DNA of 64,000 bases, from the NCBI GenBank assembly GCA_005503065.1, contig SCOE01000004.1, positions 186,001 to 250,000 of the forward strand. The letters are read 5' to 3'. Every line of letters begins with the position of its first letter. The first letter of the stretch is position 1. The position numbers and the translations under genes are program-made. Positions 54,231 through 64,000 of the stretch are shown piece after piece. Under the pieces are notes generated by a model that saw only the letters and a program-made list of their open reading frames with translations, ran no database searches and was not told the DNA's origin. Source of the stretch: Comamonadaceae bacterium ALPHA2B. GTDB taxonomy: Bacteria > Pseudomonadota > Gammaproteobacteria > Burkholderiales > Burkholderiaceae_C.

Positions 54231-54467
54231 TCAACCGAGGTGCTGGAAGCGCGGCTGCAGCAGGCCGTCGATCACGACCTCTTCCTGAAACATCGCGGCC
54301 GGCCGCACCCACAGGCCGCGGGCGCCGTAGAGCGCGCGGTACAGCACCAGGGGCTCCAGCGTCTCGCTGTGGCGCACGGTGCCGATCACTTCGTACTCGC
54401 CGCCCTTGTAGTGGCGGTAACGGCCGGTCGGCAGTTCGGCGAGCGGGGGCAGGTCGTCGTTCGTCAT
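54231..54467 (-). CDS. DUF1653-domain protein
   Basis: This short protein of 78 residues starts at ATG 54467 (MTNDDLPPLAELPTGRYRHYKGG). The 'YRHYKGGEYEVIGTVRHSETLEPLVLYRALYG' part and the following 'WVRPAAMF' match DUF1653, a small SH3-like fold of unknown function. The longer frame to 54713 is a shadow. It is convergent with the I78 gene. Confidence 0.85.
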   Translation of the reverse strand: MTNDDLPPLAELPTGRYRHYKGGEYEVIGTVRHSETLEPLVLYRALYGARGLWVRPAAMFQEEVVIDGLLQPRFQHLG

Positions 54468-54527
54468 GGGCTGAGCATAGGCCGGTGTGCCCCCGGGGCC
54501 CGCCGGGCCGGGTGGGACAATCGCCCG

Positions 54528-55799
54528 ATGCATCCCAAAGCCCTGCTCGACGCCTGCGCCACGCTGGTCGGCCTCGTCGTGAAATTCGACCATCCCGCCG
54601 ACGCGGTGGTGTCGCGCTATTTCCGCGACAACCGCCAACTGGGCCCGCGCGAGCGCGCGACCCTGGCCGAGACGGTCTACACCGTGCTGCGCAAGAAGCT
54701 GCTGTTCGACCACCTATCGCCCTCGGGCACCGGCCCCAAGGAGCGCCGCCTGGCGATCCTGGGCTTCCACGGCCCGCGCGACTTCCTCAAGAGCGCGCTG
54801 AGCGACGTCGAGAAGCGCTGGCTCGACGCCTGCGACGCCGTGGTGCCGGCCGACCTGCTGGAGCGCCATCGCCACAACCTGCCGGAATGGCTGGCGGCGC
54901 CGCTCAAGGCCCAATTGGGCGATGAGTTCTGGGCGCTGGCCGAAGCGCTGCAGCAGCCGGCCCCGCTGGACCTGCGGGTCAACGCCTTCAGTGCCAAACG
55001 AGCCGAAGTACGCGAGGAGCTTGCGCGGGCAGCTATCAAATCCGTAGCAACGCCGTATTCGCCCTGGGGGCTGCGGGTGGAGGGCAAGCCGCCGGTCAAC
55101 CGGCTCGACGCCTTCACCCGTGGTGCCATCGAGGTGCAGGACGAGGGCTCGCAACTGCTCGCGCTGCTGCTCGACGCCAAGCGCGGCGAGATGGTGGTGG
55201 ACTTCTGCGCCGGCGCCGGCGGCAAGACGCTGGCCATCGGCGCGACCATGCGCAACACCGGCCGGCTGTATGCCTTCGACACCTCCGCCCACCGGCTGGA
55301 TGCGCTCAAACCGCGCCTTGCGCGCAGCGGGCTGTCGAACGTGCACCCGGCGGCCATCGCGCACGAGCGCGACGACCGGGTCAAGCGCCTCGCCGGCAAG
55401 ATCGACCGCGTGCTGGTCGACGCGCCGTGCTCCGGACTGGGCACCCTGCGGCGCAATCCGGACCTCAAGTGGCGCCAATCGCCCGAATCGGTCAAGGAAC
55501 TGGAGCAGAAGCAGGCCGCCATCCTGCGCAGTGCTGCGCGCCTGGTGAAGCCCGGCGGGCGGCTCGTTTACGCCACCTGCAGCGTTCTGCCGGAGGAAAA
55601 CGAGGCGATCGCCGAGGCTTTCTCGGCCGAGCATCCGGGTTTCTTGCCGATCGAAGCGGGCGAGCTCCTGGCGGGGCTGAAGGTCGAAGGGGCGGCCGCG
55701 CTGGCCGCCGGCGGGGAGGGCGGCCAGCGCTACCTGCGGCTGTGGCCCCATCGCCACGGCACCGACGGCTTTTTTGCCGCCGTGTGGAACCGCGTCTAG
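54528..55799 (+). CDS. RsmB/NOP-family RNA m5C methyltransferase
   Basis: The 423-residue protein has a NusB-like helical N-terminus and a SAM-dependent methyltransferase domain. Motif I region 'VVDFCAGAGGKTLAIGA', 'VLVDAPCSGLGTLRRNPDLKWR' (Cys) and 'YATCSVLPEENEAI' (nucleophile Cys) are present, as in RsmB, which methylates 16S rRNA C967. A reversed copy of the dispersed palindrome (K, 55032-55048) encodes 'ELARAAIKSVATPY' near residues 164-177. Whether it is the true RsmB or a related NOP enzyme is uncertain. Confidence 0.85.
   Translation: MHPKALLDACATLVGLVVKFDHPADAVVSRYFRDNRQLGPRERATLAETVYTVLRKKLLFDHLSPSGTGPKERRLAILGFHGPRDFLKSALSDVEKRWLDACDAVVPADLLERHRHNLPEWLAAPLKAQLGDEFWALAEALQQPAPLDLRVNAFSAKRAEVREELARAAIKSVATPYSPWGLRVEGKPPVNRLDAFTRGAIEVQDEGSQLLALLLDAKRGEMVVDFCAGAGGKTLAIGATMRNTGRLYAFDTSAHRLDALKPRLARSGLSNVHPAAIAHERDDRVKRLAGKIDRVLVDAPCSGLGTLRRNPDLKWRQSPESVKELEQKQAAILRSAARLVKPGGRLVYATCSVLPEENEAIAEAFSAEHPGFLPIEAGELLAGLKVEGAAALAAGGEGGQRYLRLWPHRHGTDGFFAAVWNRV
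54996..55048 (-). repeat. Dispersed palindrome repeat, copy K (inside a gene)
   Basis: On the minus strand, core GCTACGGATTTGATAGC (55032-55048), then TGCCCGCGCAAG. It lies in the RsmB-like reading frame. Confidence 0.7.
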
Positions 55800-55929
55800 G
55801 TGCGGCGCTCCAACGTCAGCAAATGTCCTATTTCTTGAGGGAAAACAAGGGGTTAAAACTGCCCAAGGCCCCTAAAATGTGGGACTCATCTGACAAGGCC
55901 GGCCTTCGCCCGCCATTGGAGAACTGAAC

Positions 55930-57144
55930 TTGATCTTTCCTGACTCCGCCGTTCTGAGCTCGGCCATCGACTGGCTCGGCCACGGCCTGTGGGACCTGAC
56001 CTGGTGGCAGATCGTGCTGTACACGCTGGTCACCACGCACATCACCATCGTCGCGGTGACCGTGTTCCTGCACCGCACGCAGGCCCACCGCTCGATGGAC
56101 CTGGGAGCGATCCCGTCGCACTTCTTCCGCTTCTGGCTGTGGATCGGCACCGGCATGGTGACCAAGGAATGGGTTGCCATCCATCGCAAGCACCACGCCA
56201 AGTGCGAGACCGAGGAAGACCCGCACAGCCCGCAGACGCGCGGCATCGACACCGTGATGTGGCGCGGCGCCGAGCTGTATCGCGCCGAGTCGCGCAACCA
56301 GGAAACGATCAAGAAGTTCGGTCACGGCACGCCCGACGACTGGATGGAGCGCAACGTCTACAGCCGCTTCGGCTGGCAGGGCGTGGGCCTGATGCTGGTT
56401 TTGAACCTCGCCCTGTTCGGCGCGGTGGGCGCGACCGTGTGGGCAGTGCAGATGCTCTGGATCCCGTTCTGGGCCGCTGGCGTCGTCAACGGCCTGGGCC
56501 ACTATTGGGGCTACCGCAACTTCGAGGCGCAGGACGCCAGCACCAACCTCACCCCGTGGGGCGTGATCATCGGCGGCGAAGAGCTGCACAACAACCACCA
56601 TACCTACCCCACCTCGGCCAAGTTCTCGGTCAAGAAGTACGAGTTCGACATCGGCTGGGTCTATATCAGCCTGATGCAGAAGATCGGCTGGGCCAAGGTC
56701 AAGAAGGTGCCGCCGAAGCTGCAGATGGGCGACGTGCGCCCCGTGGCCGACGAGAAGACGCTCGAGGCCGTGATCGCCAACCGCTACGAGGTGATGGCCG
56801 GCTACGCCCGCGAGATGCGCCGTGCGTGCAAGCAGGAGATTGCCCAACTGAAGGACAAGGGTGCCGACCTCTCGGTCTTGAAGGCTGCCAAGCGCTGGCT
56901 GCATCGCGACGACGACAAGGTGCCCGCCTCGGCCCGCACGCATCTCGTGCAGGCGCGCCAGGCCCACCCGGTGCTCGACAAGATGGTCGTCATGCGCGAG
57001 GAGCTGCGGCAGATGTGGATGAACACCTCGCAGTCGCGCGAGCAACTGGCTGCGGACCTGGCCGCCTGGTGCCACCGCGCCGAGGCCAGCGGCATCGCGG
57101 CCCTGCGGGAGTTCTCGATCCGCCTGCGTGCCGCGCGCGCCTGA
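55930..57144 (+). CDS. Membrane fatty-acid (acyl-CoA) desaturase
   Basis: The 404-residue protein starts at a TTG (55930) with GGAGAA about 8 bases before. It has the three histidine boxes of Delta-9 type desaturases: HRTQAH (48-53), HRKHH (85-89), and HNNHH (220-224). Several membrane segments lie between. It inserts a double bond with O2 and electrons from ferredoxin or cytochrome. The C-terminal 150 residues are a charged helical extension. A strong terminator follows. Confidence 0.92.
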   Translation: MIFPDSAVLSSAIDWLGHGLWDLTWWQIVLYTLVTTHITIVAVTVFLHRTQAHRSMDLGAIPSHFFRFWLWIGTGMVTKEWVAIHRKHHAKCETEEDPHSPQTRGIDTVMWRGAELYRAESRNQETIKKFGHGTPDDWMERNVYSRFGWQGVGLMLVLNLALFGAVGATVWAVQMLWIPFWAAGVVNGLGHYWGYRNFEAQDASTNLTPWGVIIGGEELHNNHHTYPTSAKFSVKKYEFDIGWVYISLMQKIGWAKVKKVPPKLQMGDVRPVADEKTLEAVIANRYEVMAGYAREMRRACKQEIAQLKDKGADLSVLKAAKRWLHRDDDKVPASARTHLVQARQAHPVLDKMVVMREELRQMWMNTSQSREQLAADLAAWCHRAEASGIAALREFSIRLRAARA

Positions 57145-57187
57145 TCGCGCTGCTCCGCCGATCGGGCGGGCTGGTCCCTAAGAGAAG

Positions 57188-57212
57188 AAGCCGACCCCGG
57201 GTCGGCTTTTTT
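57188..57212 (+). terminator. Rho-independent terminator after the desaturase
   Basis: AAGCCGAC-cccgg-GTCGGCTT stem followed by T4-T6. Confidence 0.9.
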
Positions 57213-57291
57213 GTTGGGTCTCATGGCTCATGGTGGCGCAGCCGGGGCTGGCGGCGTGTTGCGGTGCTCGCCCAGGGAATTTTTCAGGCAA

Positions 57292-57319
57292 CAAAAAACC
57301 CGCTGGATCGCAGCGGGTT
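57292..57319 (-). terminator. Terminator of the rpmB-rpmG operon
   Basis: Read on the minus strand: AACCCGCTG-cgatc-CAGCGGGTT followed by a T-run (A-run on the plus strand). Confidence 0.9.
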
Positions 57320-57340
57320 CTTTGGGTCGGAATCGCCGAA

Positions 57341-57514
57341 TTACTTCAGCTTGATTTCCTTGTATTCGACGTGCTTGCGCGCCTTGGGGTCGAACTTCAT
57401 GATCGACATCTTCTCGGGCATCGTCTTCTTGTTCTTGCTCGTGGTGTAGAAGTGGCCGGTGCCCGCAGTGGACTCCAGCTTGATCTTCTCGCGGCCGCCT
57501 TTGCTCGTAGCCAT
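57341..57514 (-). CDS. rpmG: 50S ribosomal protein L33
   Basis: This small gene encodes 57 residues starting [20 protein letters not shown] and containing '[18 protein letters not shown]' and '[17 protein letters not shown]', the standard L33 of betaproteobacteria. It has no zinc-binding cysteines, so it is the zinc-free form. It follows rpmB by 16 bp on the minus strand and ends before a strong terminator. Confidence 0.97.
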   Translation of the reverse strand: MATSKGGREKIKLESTAGTGHFYTTSKNKKTMPEKMSIMKFDPKARKHVEYKEIKLK

Positions 57515-57530
57515 GGTGCTCGCTCCTTAA

Positions 57531-57764
57531 TTAAGCTTGACCGCGTGCACGCATGTCGGCGAGCACGGCGTCGATGCCATTCTTGTCGATCAGGCGCAGC
57601 GCTGCGCTCGACACGCGAAGGCGGACCCAGCGGTTCTCGCTCTCGACCCAGAAACGGCGGTACTGCAGGTTCGGCATGAACCGGCGCTTGGTTTTGTTGT
57701 TGGCGTGGGAAACGTTGTTCCCGACCATCGGGCCCTTGCCCGTGACTTCACATACGCGTGCCAT
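57531..57764 (-). CDS. rpmB: 50S ribosomal protein L28
   Basis: The 77-residue protein is a typical L28, beginning [21 protein letters not shown] and containing '[19 protein letters not shown]'. It is a component of the large subunit. It is the first gene of the rpmB-rpmG operon. The CEVTGKGP opening has only one Cys, so the zinc-free form is likely. The 219-bp gap before trxB contains its promoter region; no other gene is seen there. Confidence 0.98.
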   Translation of the reverse strand: MARVCEVTGKGPMVGNNVSHANNKTKRRFMPNLQYRRFWVESENRWVRLRVSSAALRLIDKNGIDAVLADMRARGQA

Positions 57765-57983
57765 GAGGACACTCTTTCATGAACAGCCGGCACCTTGCGC
57801 ATGGACGCCTCGCTACGGCGAAGCACCCCTGGGTGTGTTGCGGCTTGACCTCGCCAGAATCAGGTGGCGGTACCCTGTCTGCTGCCTCCGGACGCGCCAA
57901 ATTCAGCAAAGCCAGCGATTCTAGCAGGCATGAGACCGATCCGCCAACCCGGGGGCGGGAGGCGGACGGCTCACCTACCGGGC

Positions 57984-58988
<1,005 letters not shown>

Positions 58989-59108
58989 TCACAAGTAGAT
59001 ACGGAGTATCCCAGCACGTTTCAATGCCTGCGGATGGCCGATTTTCTATGCGCGCGATTGCTTTAATTCATTCGTTCTTGAAAATTGCGCTGATACGGGG
59101 GTCCATGC

Positions 59109-59783
59109 ATGTCGATGTTGTCCAATCTTGAACTGCTGCGGCGTGTGCCGCTGTTTGCGGCGCTCACGCCGTCGCAGTCAGCGAGCATCGCCGACGCGAT
59201 CGTGAAGAAGCGGTTCAAGCGCTCGGAGGTCGTGGTGGAGCAGGGGAAGAAGTCCGATGCGCTCTACATCATCCTCACCGGCCGTGCGCGGGTGATGAGC
59301 GCGGACAGTCGCGGCCGCGAGGTCATCCTCGCCACACTCCAGCCCGGCGACTACATCGGTGAGATGAGCCTGATCGACGACGAACCGCACTCGGCCACCG
59401 TGCGCACCGAGGTGCAGACCGACGTGCTGATGCTCGGCCGCGAAGCCTTCTCGCGCTGCCTGCCCGAGAACTCGTCCATGTCGTACAACATCATGCGCGG
59501 ACTGGTGCAGCGCCTGCGCCATGCCGATCGCAAGATCGAATCGCTGGCGCTGATGGACGTGTACGGCCGCGTGGCGCGCTCGCTGCTGGAGTTCGCCGTC
59601 GACGATGGGGCCGGCAACCTGAAGGTGCGCGAGAAGATCTCGCGCCAGGATCTCGCCAAGATGGTCGGCGCTTCCCGCGAAATGGTCAGCCGTGTGATGA
59701 AGGATTTGGAGGAGCGAGGCTTCGTCCAGACCCAGGACGACGGCTCGATGATCGTCAAGGAACGCCTGATGTCGATGGCCTGA
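59109..59783 (+). CDS. Crp/Fnr-family transcriptional regulator
   Basis: The 224-residue protein has a cyclic-nucleotide-type beta barrel (about 1-115, with 'GEMSLIDDEPHSATVRTE') and a C-terminal helix-turn-helix (QDLAKMVGASREMVSRVMKDL). In Crp the cAMP phosphate is held by 'RS'; here Arg is replaced by His, so cAMP binding is doubtful. No Fnr cysteine set is present. It lies between trxB and ftsK, where E. coli has lrp. An ATG at 59115 is an alternative start. Confidence 0.88.
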   Translation: MSMLSNLELLRRVPLFAALTPSQSASIADAIVKKRFKRSEVVVEQGKKSDALYIILTGRARVMSADSRGREVILATLQPGDYIGEMSLIDDEPHSATVRTEVQTDVLMLGREAFSRCLPENSSMSYNIMRGLVQRLRHADRKIESLALMDVYGRVARSLLEFAVDDGAGNLKVREKISRQDLAKMVGASREMVSRVMKDLEERGFVQTQDDGSMIVKERLMSMA

Positions 59784-59907
59784 TCGCCCGGCGTGCGGAT
59801 GGCGCGCCACACACGGTCTCCTACCCGCCTCGGCGAGCGGTCCAGGCCATGATTCGTTGTAGTCTCGGGGTCTCGGCGCGCCGCGGTGGGCCGGGCCCGG
59901 ACCTTTC

Positions 59908-62298
59908 ATGACCTATTCGCTGAACACCCTTCACTCCTCGACCGGCGACAGCCAGCCGGTGCGTCAGCGGGCGCTGCGCTTCGCCCACGAAATCACCCTC
60001 ATCGCCGGCTTCGTCGCGCTGCTCTTCTGGCTGCTCGCGATGTTCAGCTACACGCCATCGGATGCGGCGTGGTCCACCTCAGGCACTGGTGGGGCGATCA
60101 AGAATTGGGGCGGTCGCCTCGGTGCCTGGATCGCCGATGGCAGCTATTACCTGGCGGGCTATTCGGTGTGGTGGTGTTTTGCCGCCGGCATCCGCGCCTG
60201 GCTGTCCTCGCTGGCCGACTGGCTGCGCGGCGGCGGCCCGGAAGCCGCCGACGCGCCGCCCCGTGGCCGCTTCAACCGCAGCCGGCTGGCCTTCTGGTTC
60301 GGTCTGCTGCTCCTGCTTTCGGCGAGTGCGGTGCTCGAGTGGTCGCGCCTGTACCGGCTCGAGTTCCGCCTGCCGGGTCATGGCGGCGGGGTGCTGGGCT
60401 ACTTCGTCGGACCCTTCGGGATCAAGTGGCTGGGCTTCACCGGCTCGGCGCTCGTCGCCATTGCGGCCGGCGTGGTCGGCTCCGCGCTGGTGTTCCGCTT
60501 CTCCTGGAGCCACATCGCCGAACGCATCGGCGCGCGGCTGTACTCGCTGTTCGAGATGCGGCGCGAGAAGCGCGAGATCGCCGAGGACATCGCCCTGGGC
60601 AAGCAGGCGCGGCGCGAACGCGAGGAGGTCTCGACGCTCGAGCGTGACCTGTCCGGCGTCGACGCCGGACAGGGCCCTGCCGAGGACGAGATCACCATCC
60701 TGCCCAGGCTCAAGCGGCGCGAGAAGGCGCCACCGGTGCAGATCGAGCCGGCGTTGGCCGAGGTCCCCAAGAGCGACCGTGTCGTGAAGGAACGCCAGAA
60801 GCCGCTCTTCAAGGAGCTGCCGGACAGCAAGCTGCCGCAGGTCGACCTGCTCGACGCCGCGCAGGCGCGACAGGAATCGGTCTCGGCCGAGACGCTGGAG
60901 ATGACCTCGCGCCTGATCGAGAAGAAGCTCAAGGACTTCGGCGTCGAGGTGCGGGTGGTGCTTGCCTCGCCCGGCCCCGTGATCACGCGCTACGAGATCG
61001 AGCCGGCCACCGGCGTGAAGGGCTCGCAGATCGTCAACCTGGCCAAGGACCTGGCGCGCTCGCTGTCGCTGGTGTCGATCCGCGTGATCGAGACCATCCC
61101 CGGCAAGAACTACATGGCGCTGGAACTGCCCAATGCCAAGCGCCAGTCGATCAAGCTCAGCGAGATCCTCGGCTCGCAGATCTACAACGAGGCCAAGTCG
61201 ATGCTGACCATGGGCCTGGGCAAGGACATCGTCGGCAACCCGGTGGTGGCCGACCTGGCCAAGATGCCCCACGTGCTGGTGGCGGGCACCACCGGCTCGG
61301 GCAAGTCGGTGGGGATCAACGCCATGATCCTCTCGCTGCTCTACAAGGCCGAGGCCAACGACGTCCGTCTCCTGATGATCGACCCCAAGATGCTGGAAAT
61401 GTCGGTCTACGAAGGCATCCCGCACCTGCTGGCGCCCGTGGTCACCGACATGAAGCAGGCCGCGCATGGCCTGAACTGGTGCGTGGCCGAGATGGAGCGC
61501 CGCTACAAGCTCATGAGCAAGCTGGGCGTGCGCAACCTGGCCGGCTACAACACCAAGATCGACGAGGCCAAGGCGCGCGAGGAGTTCATCTACAACCCCT
61601 TCAGCCTCACGCCCGACGATCCGGAGCCGCTCAAGCGCGAGCCGCACATCGTCGTCGTCATCGACGAGCTGGCCGACCTGATGATGGTGGTCGGCAAGAA
61701 GATCGAAGAGTTGATCGCACGCCTCGCGCAGAAGGCTCGCGCGGCCGGCATCCACCTCATCCTGGCCACGCAGCGCCCCAGCGTGGACGTGATCACCGGC
61801 CTCATCAAGGCCAACATCCCGACGCGCATCGCCTTCCAGGTCAGCAGCAAGATCGACTCGCGCACGATCCTCGACCAGATGGGTGCGGAGGCGTTGCTGG
61901 GCATGGGCGACATGCTCTACATGGCGAGCGGCACTGGGTTGCCTATCCGCGTGCACGGTGCCTTCGTGTCCGATGACGAGGTGCACCGCGTCGTGGCGTA
62001 CCTCAAGAGCCAGGGCGAGCCCGACTACATCGAAGGCGTGCTCGAAGGCGGCACGGTCGACGACGAGGACCTGTCCATGCCGGGCGGCCCCGATGGCGAG
62101 AAGGACCCGATGTACGACCAGGCCGTGGAGGTCGTGCTGAAGAACCGCAAGGCCAGCATCTCGCTCGTGCAGCGTCACCTGAAGATCGGCTACAACCGCG
62201 CCGCGCGCCTGGTCGAGGACATGGAGAAGGCCGGCCTCGTGAGCGCGATGAGCGGCAGCGGCCAGCGCGACATCCTGGTGCCGGCGCGCGCCGAGTGA
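59908..62298 (+). CDS. ftsK: DNA translocase FtsK
   Basis: FtsK of 796 residues clears chromosome dimers at the septum. Four or five N-terminal membrane helices (about 20-165), a linker, the RecA-like motor with Walker A GTTGSGKS at 460-467 and '[21 protein letters not shown]' and '[15 protein letters not shown]', and the gamma winged helix at the end ('[30 protein letters not shown]') that reads KOPS. It has the short linker of the SpoIIIE-like form. It is followed by lolA and rarA as in gammaproteobacteria. Confidence 0.97.
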   Translation: MTYSLNTLHSSTGDSQPVRQRALRFAHEITLIAGFVALLFWLLAMFSYTPSDAAWSTSGTGGAIKNWGGRLGAWIADGSYYLAGYSVWWCFAAGIRAWLSSLADWLRGGGPEAADAPPRGRFNRSRLAFWFGLLLLLSASAVLEWSRLYRLEFRLPGHGGGVLGYFVGPFGIKWLGFTGSALVAIAAGVVGSALVFRFSWSHIAERIGARLYSLFEMRREKREIAEDIALGKQARREREEVSTLERDLSGVDAGQGPAEDEITILPRLKRREKAPPVQIEPALAEVPKSDRVVKERQKPLFKELPDSKLPQVDLLDAAQARQESVSAETLEMTSRLIEKKLKDFGVEVRVVLASPGPVITRYEIEPATGVKGSQIVNLAKDLARSLSLVSIRVIETIPGKNYMALELPNAKRQSIKLSEILGSQIYNEAKSMLTMGLGKDIVGNPVVADLAKMPHVLVAGTTGSGKSVGINAMILSLLYKAEANDVRLLMIDPKMLEMSVYEGIPHLLAPVVTDMKQAAHGLNWCVAEMERRYKLMSKLGVRNLAGYNTKIDEAKAREEFIYNPFSLTPDDPEPLKREPHIVVVIDELADLMMVVGKKIEELIARLAQKARAAGIHLILATQRPSVDVITGLIKANIPTRIAFQVSSKIDSRTILDQMGAEALLGMGDMLYMASGTGLPIRVHGAFVSDDEVHRVVAYLKSQGEPDYIEGVLEGGTVDDEDLSMPGGPDGEKDPMYDQAVEVVLKNRKASISLVQRHLKIGYNRAARLVEDMEKAGLVSAMSGSGQRDILVPARAE

Positions 62299-62440
62299 AG
62301 CGAGAGGCCGCGGCGCGACGCAGCTGGTTGCCGTTCTTTGCCGACCCTTTGCACGGTCGGCCGCTGACGGCCGGAACATGACCCGGGCGCCACACTCCAA
62401 CCTCGATGCGCAGCCTCTCCTCTCATCTCTTCATTTGCCC

Positions 62441-63085
62441 ATGAACCGATCCCTTCGACTCCTTGGCCTCGCTTCGTTGCTCGGGCTGTATGCAATGGGC
62501 GCTTCGGCCGCCGGCCTCGACAGCCTCGAGGCCTTCGTCAAGAACGCGAAGTCCGGCCGTGCGGAGTTCACGCAGACCGTCACGCCGCCGGCCAAGGACG
62601 GCCAGCCGGCACGCGCCAAGACCTCCACCGGCAGTTTCGAGTTCCAGCGGCCGGGGCGTTTCCGCTTCGACTACCGCAAGCCCTTCGCACAGACCATCGT
62701 GGCCGACGGCAAGACGCTGTCGCTGTACGACGCCGACCTCAACCAGGTCACGCAGCGCGCCCAGGCGCAGGCGCTGGGCTCGACGCCCGCCGCGCTCATC
62801 GCCGCCGCCGCCGACGTGAAGGCGCTGCAGGCGGACTTCACGCTCGACAACCAGCCCGAGCGCGACGGCCTGCAGTGGGTGCGTGCCACGCCCAAGTCCA
62901 AGGACGGGCAGCTGCAGAACGTACAGATCGGCTTCAGGGGCGATGCGCTGGCCGCGCTCGAAATCCTCGATGCCTTCGGGCAGCGCTCGGTGCTGAAGTT
63001 CGAGAAGGTCGAGCTCAACCCGGCGCTCCCTGCCGATGCGTTCCAGTTCAAGGTTCCCGCCGGCGCGGACGTGATCAAGCAGTGA
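62441..63085 (+). CDS. lolA: Outer-membrane lipoprotein carrier protein LolA
   Basis: The 214-residue periplasmic chaperone begins at ATG 62441 with a signal peptide (MNRSLRLLGLASLLGLYAMG, cut near SAA). The mature part 'FTQTVTPP...TSTGSFEFQRPGRFRFDYRKPFAQTIVADGKTLSLYDADLNQVT' is the LolA core. It carries lipoproteins from LolCDE to LolB. A copy of the dispersed palindrome (L) and a weak terminator-like tail follow. Confidence 0.95.
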   Translation: MNRSLRLLGLASLLGLYAMGASAAGLDSLEAFVKNAKSGRAEFTQTVTPPAKDGQPARAKTSTGSFEFQRPGRFRFDYRKPFAQTIVADGKTLSLYDADLNQVTQRAQAQALGSTPAALIAAAADVKALQADFTLDNQPERDGLQWVRATPKSKDGQLQNVQIGFRGDALAALEILDAFGQRSVLKFEKVELNPALPADAFQFKVPAGADVIKQ

Positions 63086-63091
63086 CGATTT

Positions 63092-63151
63092 GCTATCAAT
63101 AACATAGCTGCTCGCGCAGGCGGGTCGGGCGTTGCAGCCGTTTTTTGCTTG
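63092..63151 (+). repeat. Dispersed palindrome repeat, copy L
   Basis: Core GCTATCAATAACATAGC (63092-63108), then TGCTCGCGCAGGCGGGTCGG and GCGTTGCAGCCGTTTTTTGC, ending in a T-run that could terminate lolA. Tail resembles copy D. Confidence 0.85.
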
Positions 63152-63224
63152 AAAATGCCGTGATGGCCGATGCGCCGTCACCTGCCTGCCGCCGGCGGGC
63201 TCGCCGCCAAGCTATAACCAACTC

Positions 63225-64000
63225 ATGCCCGCCTCGCCACCGTCCACACACTCGCCGCTGGCGGAGCGCCTGCGTCCGCGCCACCTGGGCGAGGTGATCG
63301 GCCAGCAGCACCTCCTCGGCCCCGGCATGCCGCTGCGCATCGCCTTCGAGTCGGGCCGGCCGCACTCCTGCATCCTGTGGGGCCCGCCGGGCGTGGGCAA
63401 GACCACCATCGCGCGGCTGATGGCCGATGCCTTCGATGCGCAGTTCATCGCCATCAGCGCGGTGCTCGGTGGCGTCAAGGACATCCGCGAGGCCGTCGAG
63501 CGTGCCACGCTCGCACGCGACGGCCTCACGCAACAGCGCACCATCGTCTTCGTCGACGAGGTGCACCGCTTCAACAAGAGCCAGCAGGACGCCTTCCTGC
63601 CGCATGTCGAATCGGGCCTGTTCACCTTCATCGGCGCGACCACCGAGAACCCGTCCTTCGAGGTCAACTCCGCGCTGCTCTCGCGCGCCGCGGTCTACGT
63701 GCTGCAGCCCCTGGGCGAGGCCGACCTGAAGCAGATCGTCGAGCGCGCGCAGGCCATCGACGCCGTTCCCGCGATCGAGGACGCCGCGCTCGAGCGACTC
63801 ATCGCCTATGCCGACGGCGACGCGCGGCGGTTGCTGAACACCCTCGAGACGCTGGCCGTCGCCGCGGGCGCTGAGCAACTGCAGCGCATCGACGATGCCT
63901 GGCTGCTGCGCGTGCTGGGCGAGCGCATGCGGCGCTACGACAAGGGCGGCGAACAGTTCTACGACACCATCAGCGCGTTGCACAAGTCGGTGCGCGGCAG
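63225..64000 (+). CDS. rarA: Replication-associated recombination protein RarA (3' end cut by window)
   Basis: The first 258 residues are present from ATG 63225; the gene runs past the window end. The clamp-loader-like AAA+ core has Walker A GPPGVGKTTIARLM, Walker B in 'IVFVDEVHRFNKSQQDAFLPHVE', and sensor 'GATTENPSFEVNSALLSR'. RarA (MgsA) works at stalled replication forks. It follows lolA by 139 bp, the same order as in E. coli; serS would be expected next, outside the window. Confidence 0.95.
   Translation, partial: MPASPPSTHSPLAERLRPRHLGEVIGQQHLLGPGMPLRIAFESGRPHSCILWGPPGVGKTTIARLMADAFDAQFIAISAVLGGVKDIREAVERATLARDGLTQQRTIVFVDEVHRFNKSQQDAFLPHVESGLFTFIGATTENPSFEVNSALLSRAAVYVLQPLGEADLKQIVERAQAIDAVPAIEDAALERLIAYADGDARRLLNTLETLAVAAGAEQLQRIDDAWLLRVLGERMRRYDKGGEQFYDTISALHKSVRG

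Noticed and set aside
60079-62400. 773-residue minus-strand frame opposite ftsK
   Set aside because: Shadow of ftsK; His/Asp/Val/Leu-rich without motifs.

Overview
The window looks like chromosomal DNA of a GC-rich betaproteobacterium of the order Burkholderiales, most likely family Comamonadaceae (Variovorax/Acidovorax-like). The signs are the number of Bug/TctC-type binding proteins, the secA-argJ-ATPase-mutT order, the trxB-ftsK-lolA-rarA order, and a dispersed 17-bp palindrome repeat that I associate with this family. This placement rests on gene content and memory, not on a search. I found no tRNA, rRNA, CRISPR array, IS element, phage gene or integrase.

Region 1 (1-7.86 kb) looks accessory. 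It is a catabolic cluster that is visibly less GC-rich: a LysR regulator, a GMC flavin oxidoreductase, a Bug binding protein, a NIPSNAP protein, an SDR-fold protein without catalytic residues, a frameshifted and truncated class III CoA-transferase, a class II aldolase and a FAH-family hydrolase. It ends in a LysR fragment and about 540 bp of non-coding DNA. Core genes start abruptly after it (dciA, secA, argJ, an AAA ATPase, mutT).

Region 2 (13.9-24.7 kb) is mostly housekeeping: an SDR; a MoxR/DUF58/VWA operon; a membrane-anchored S1C protease; TatD; a secreted Lys/Ala-repeat protein; a small MscS channel; a DNA glycosylase; a spermidine-synthase-like protein; and an orphan GspE/PilB ATPase. 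Region 3 (24.8-37.9 kb) is transport and metabolism: tctBA; a separate tctC plus gamma-glutamyltransferase-like unit; two DMT transporters; an SDR; a quinone oxidoreductase; a lone receiver domain; LysR with a divergent SBF-like transporter; and a Na/Pi cotransporter. Region 4 (38.0-43.7 kb) is a LacI-controlled ABC importer whose last gene is a GpdQ-like phosphodiesterase, with a perfect 16-bp operator upstream of lacI.

Region 5 (43.8-64 kb) is core genome: lspA-ileS, ribF, an HNH endonuclease, an esterase lipoprotein, an acyl-CoA dehydrogenase pair, purN, an I78 inhibitor lipoprotein, an RsmB/NOP methyltransferase, a fatty-acid desaturase, rpmB-rpmG, trxB, a Crp/Fnr regulator, ftsK, lolA and rarA (cut by the window end).

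The most interesting signals are not single genes. (a) Twelve copies of a 17-bp palindrome plus a GC-rich second stem are scattered over the core part. Several are embedded in reading frames, one supplies a stop codon, and some act as terminators. (b) A shared 28-bp LysR-type site lies both upstream of the LysR/SBF pair and upstream of tctC-ggt, 8 kb apart. (c) The LacI/ABC/phosphodiesterase operon has a clear operator. (d) The accessory cluster upstream of secA shows decay.
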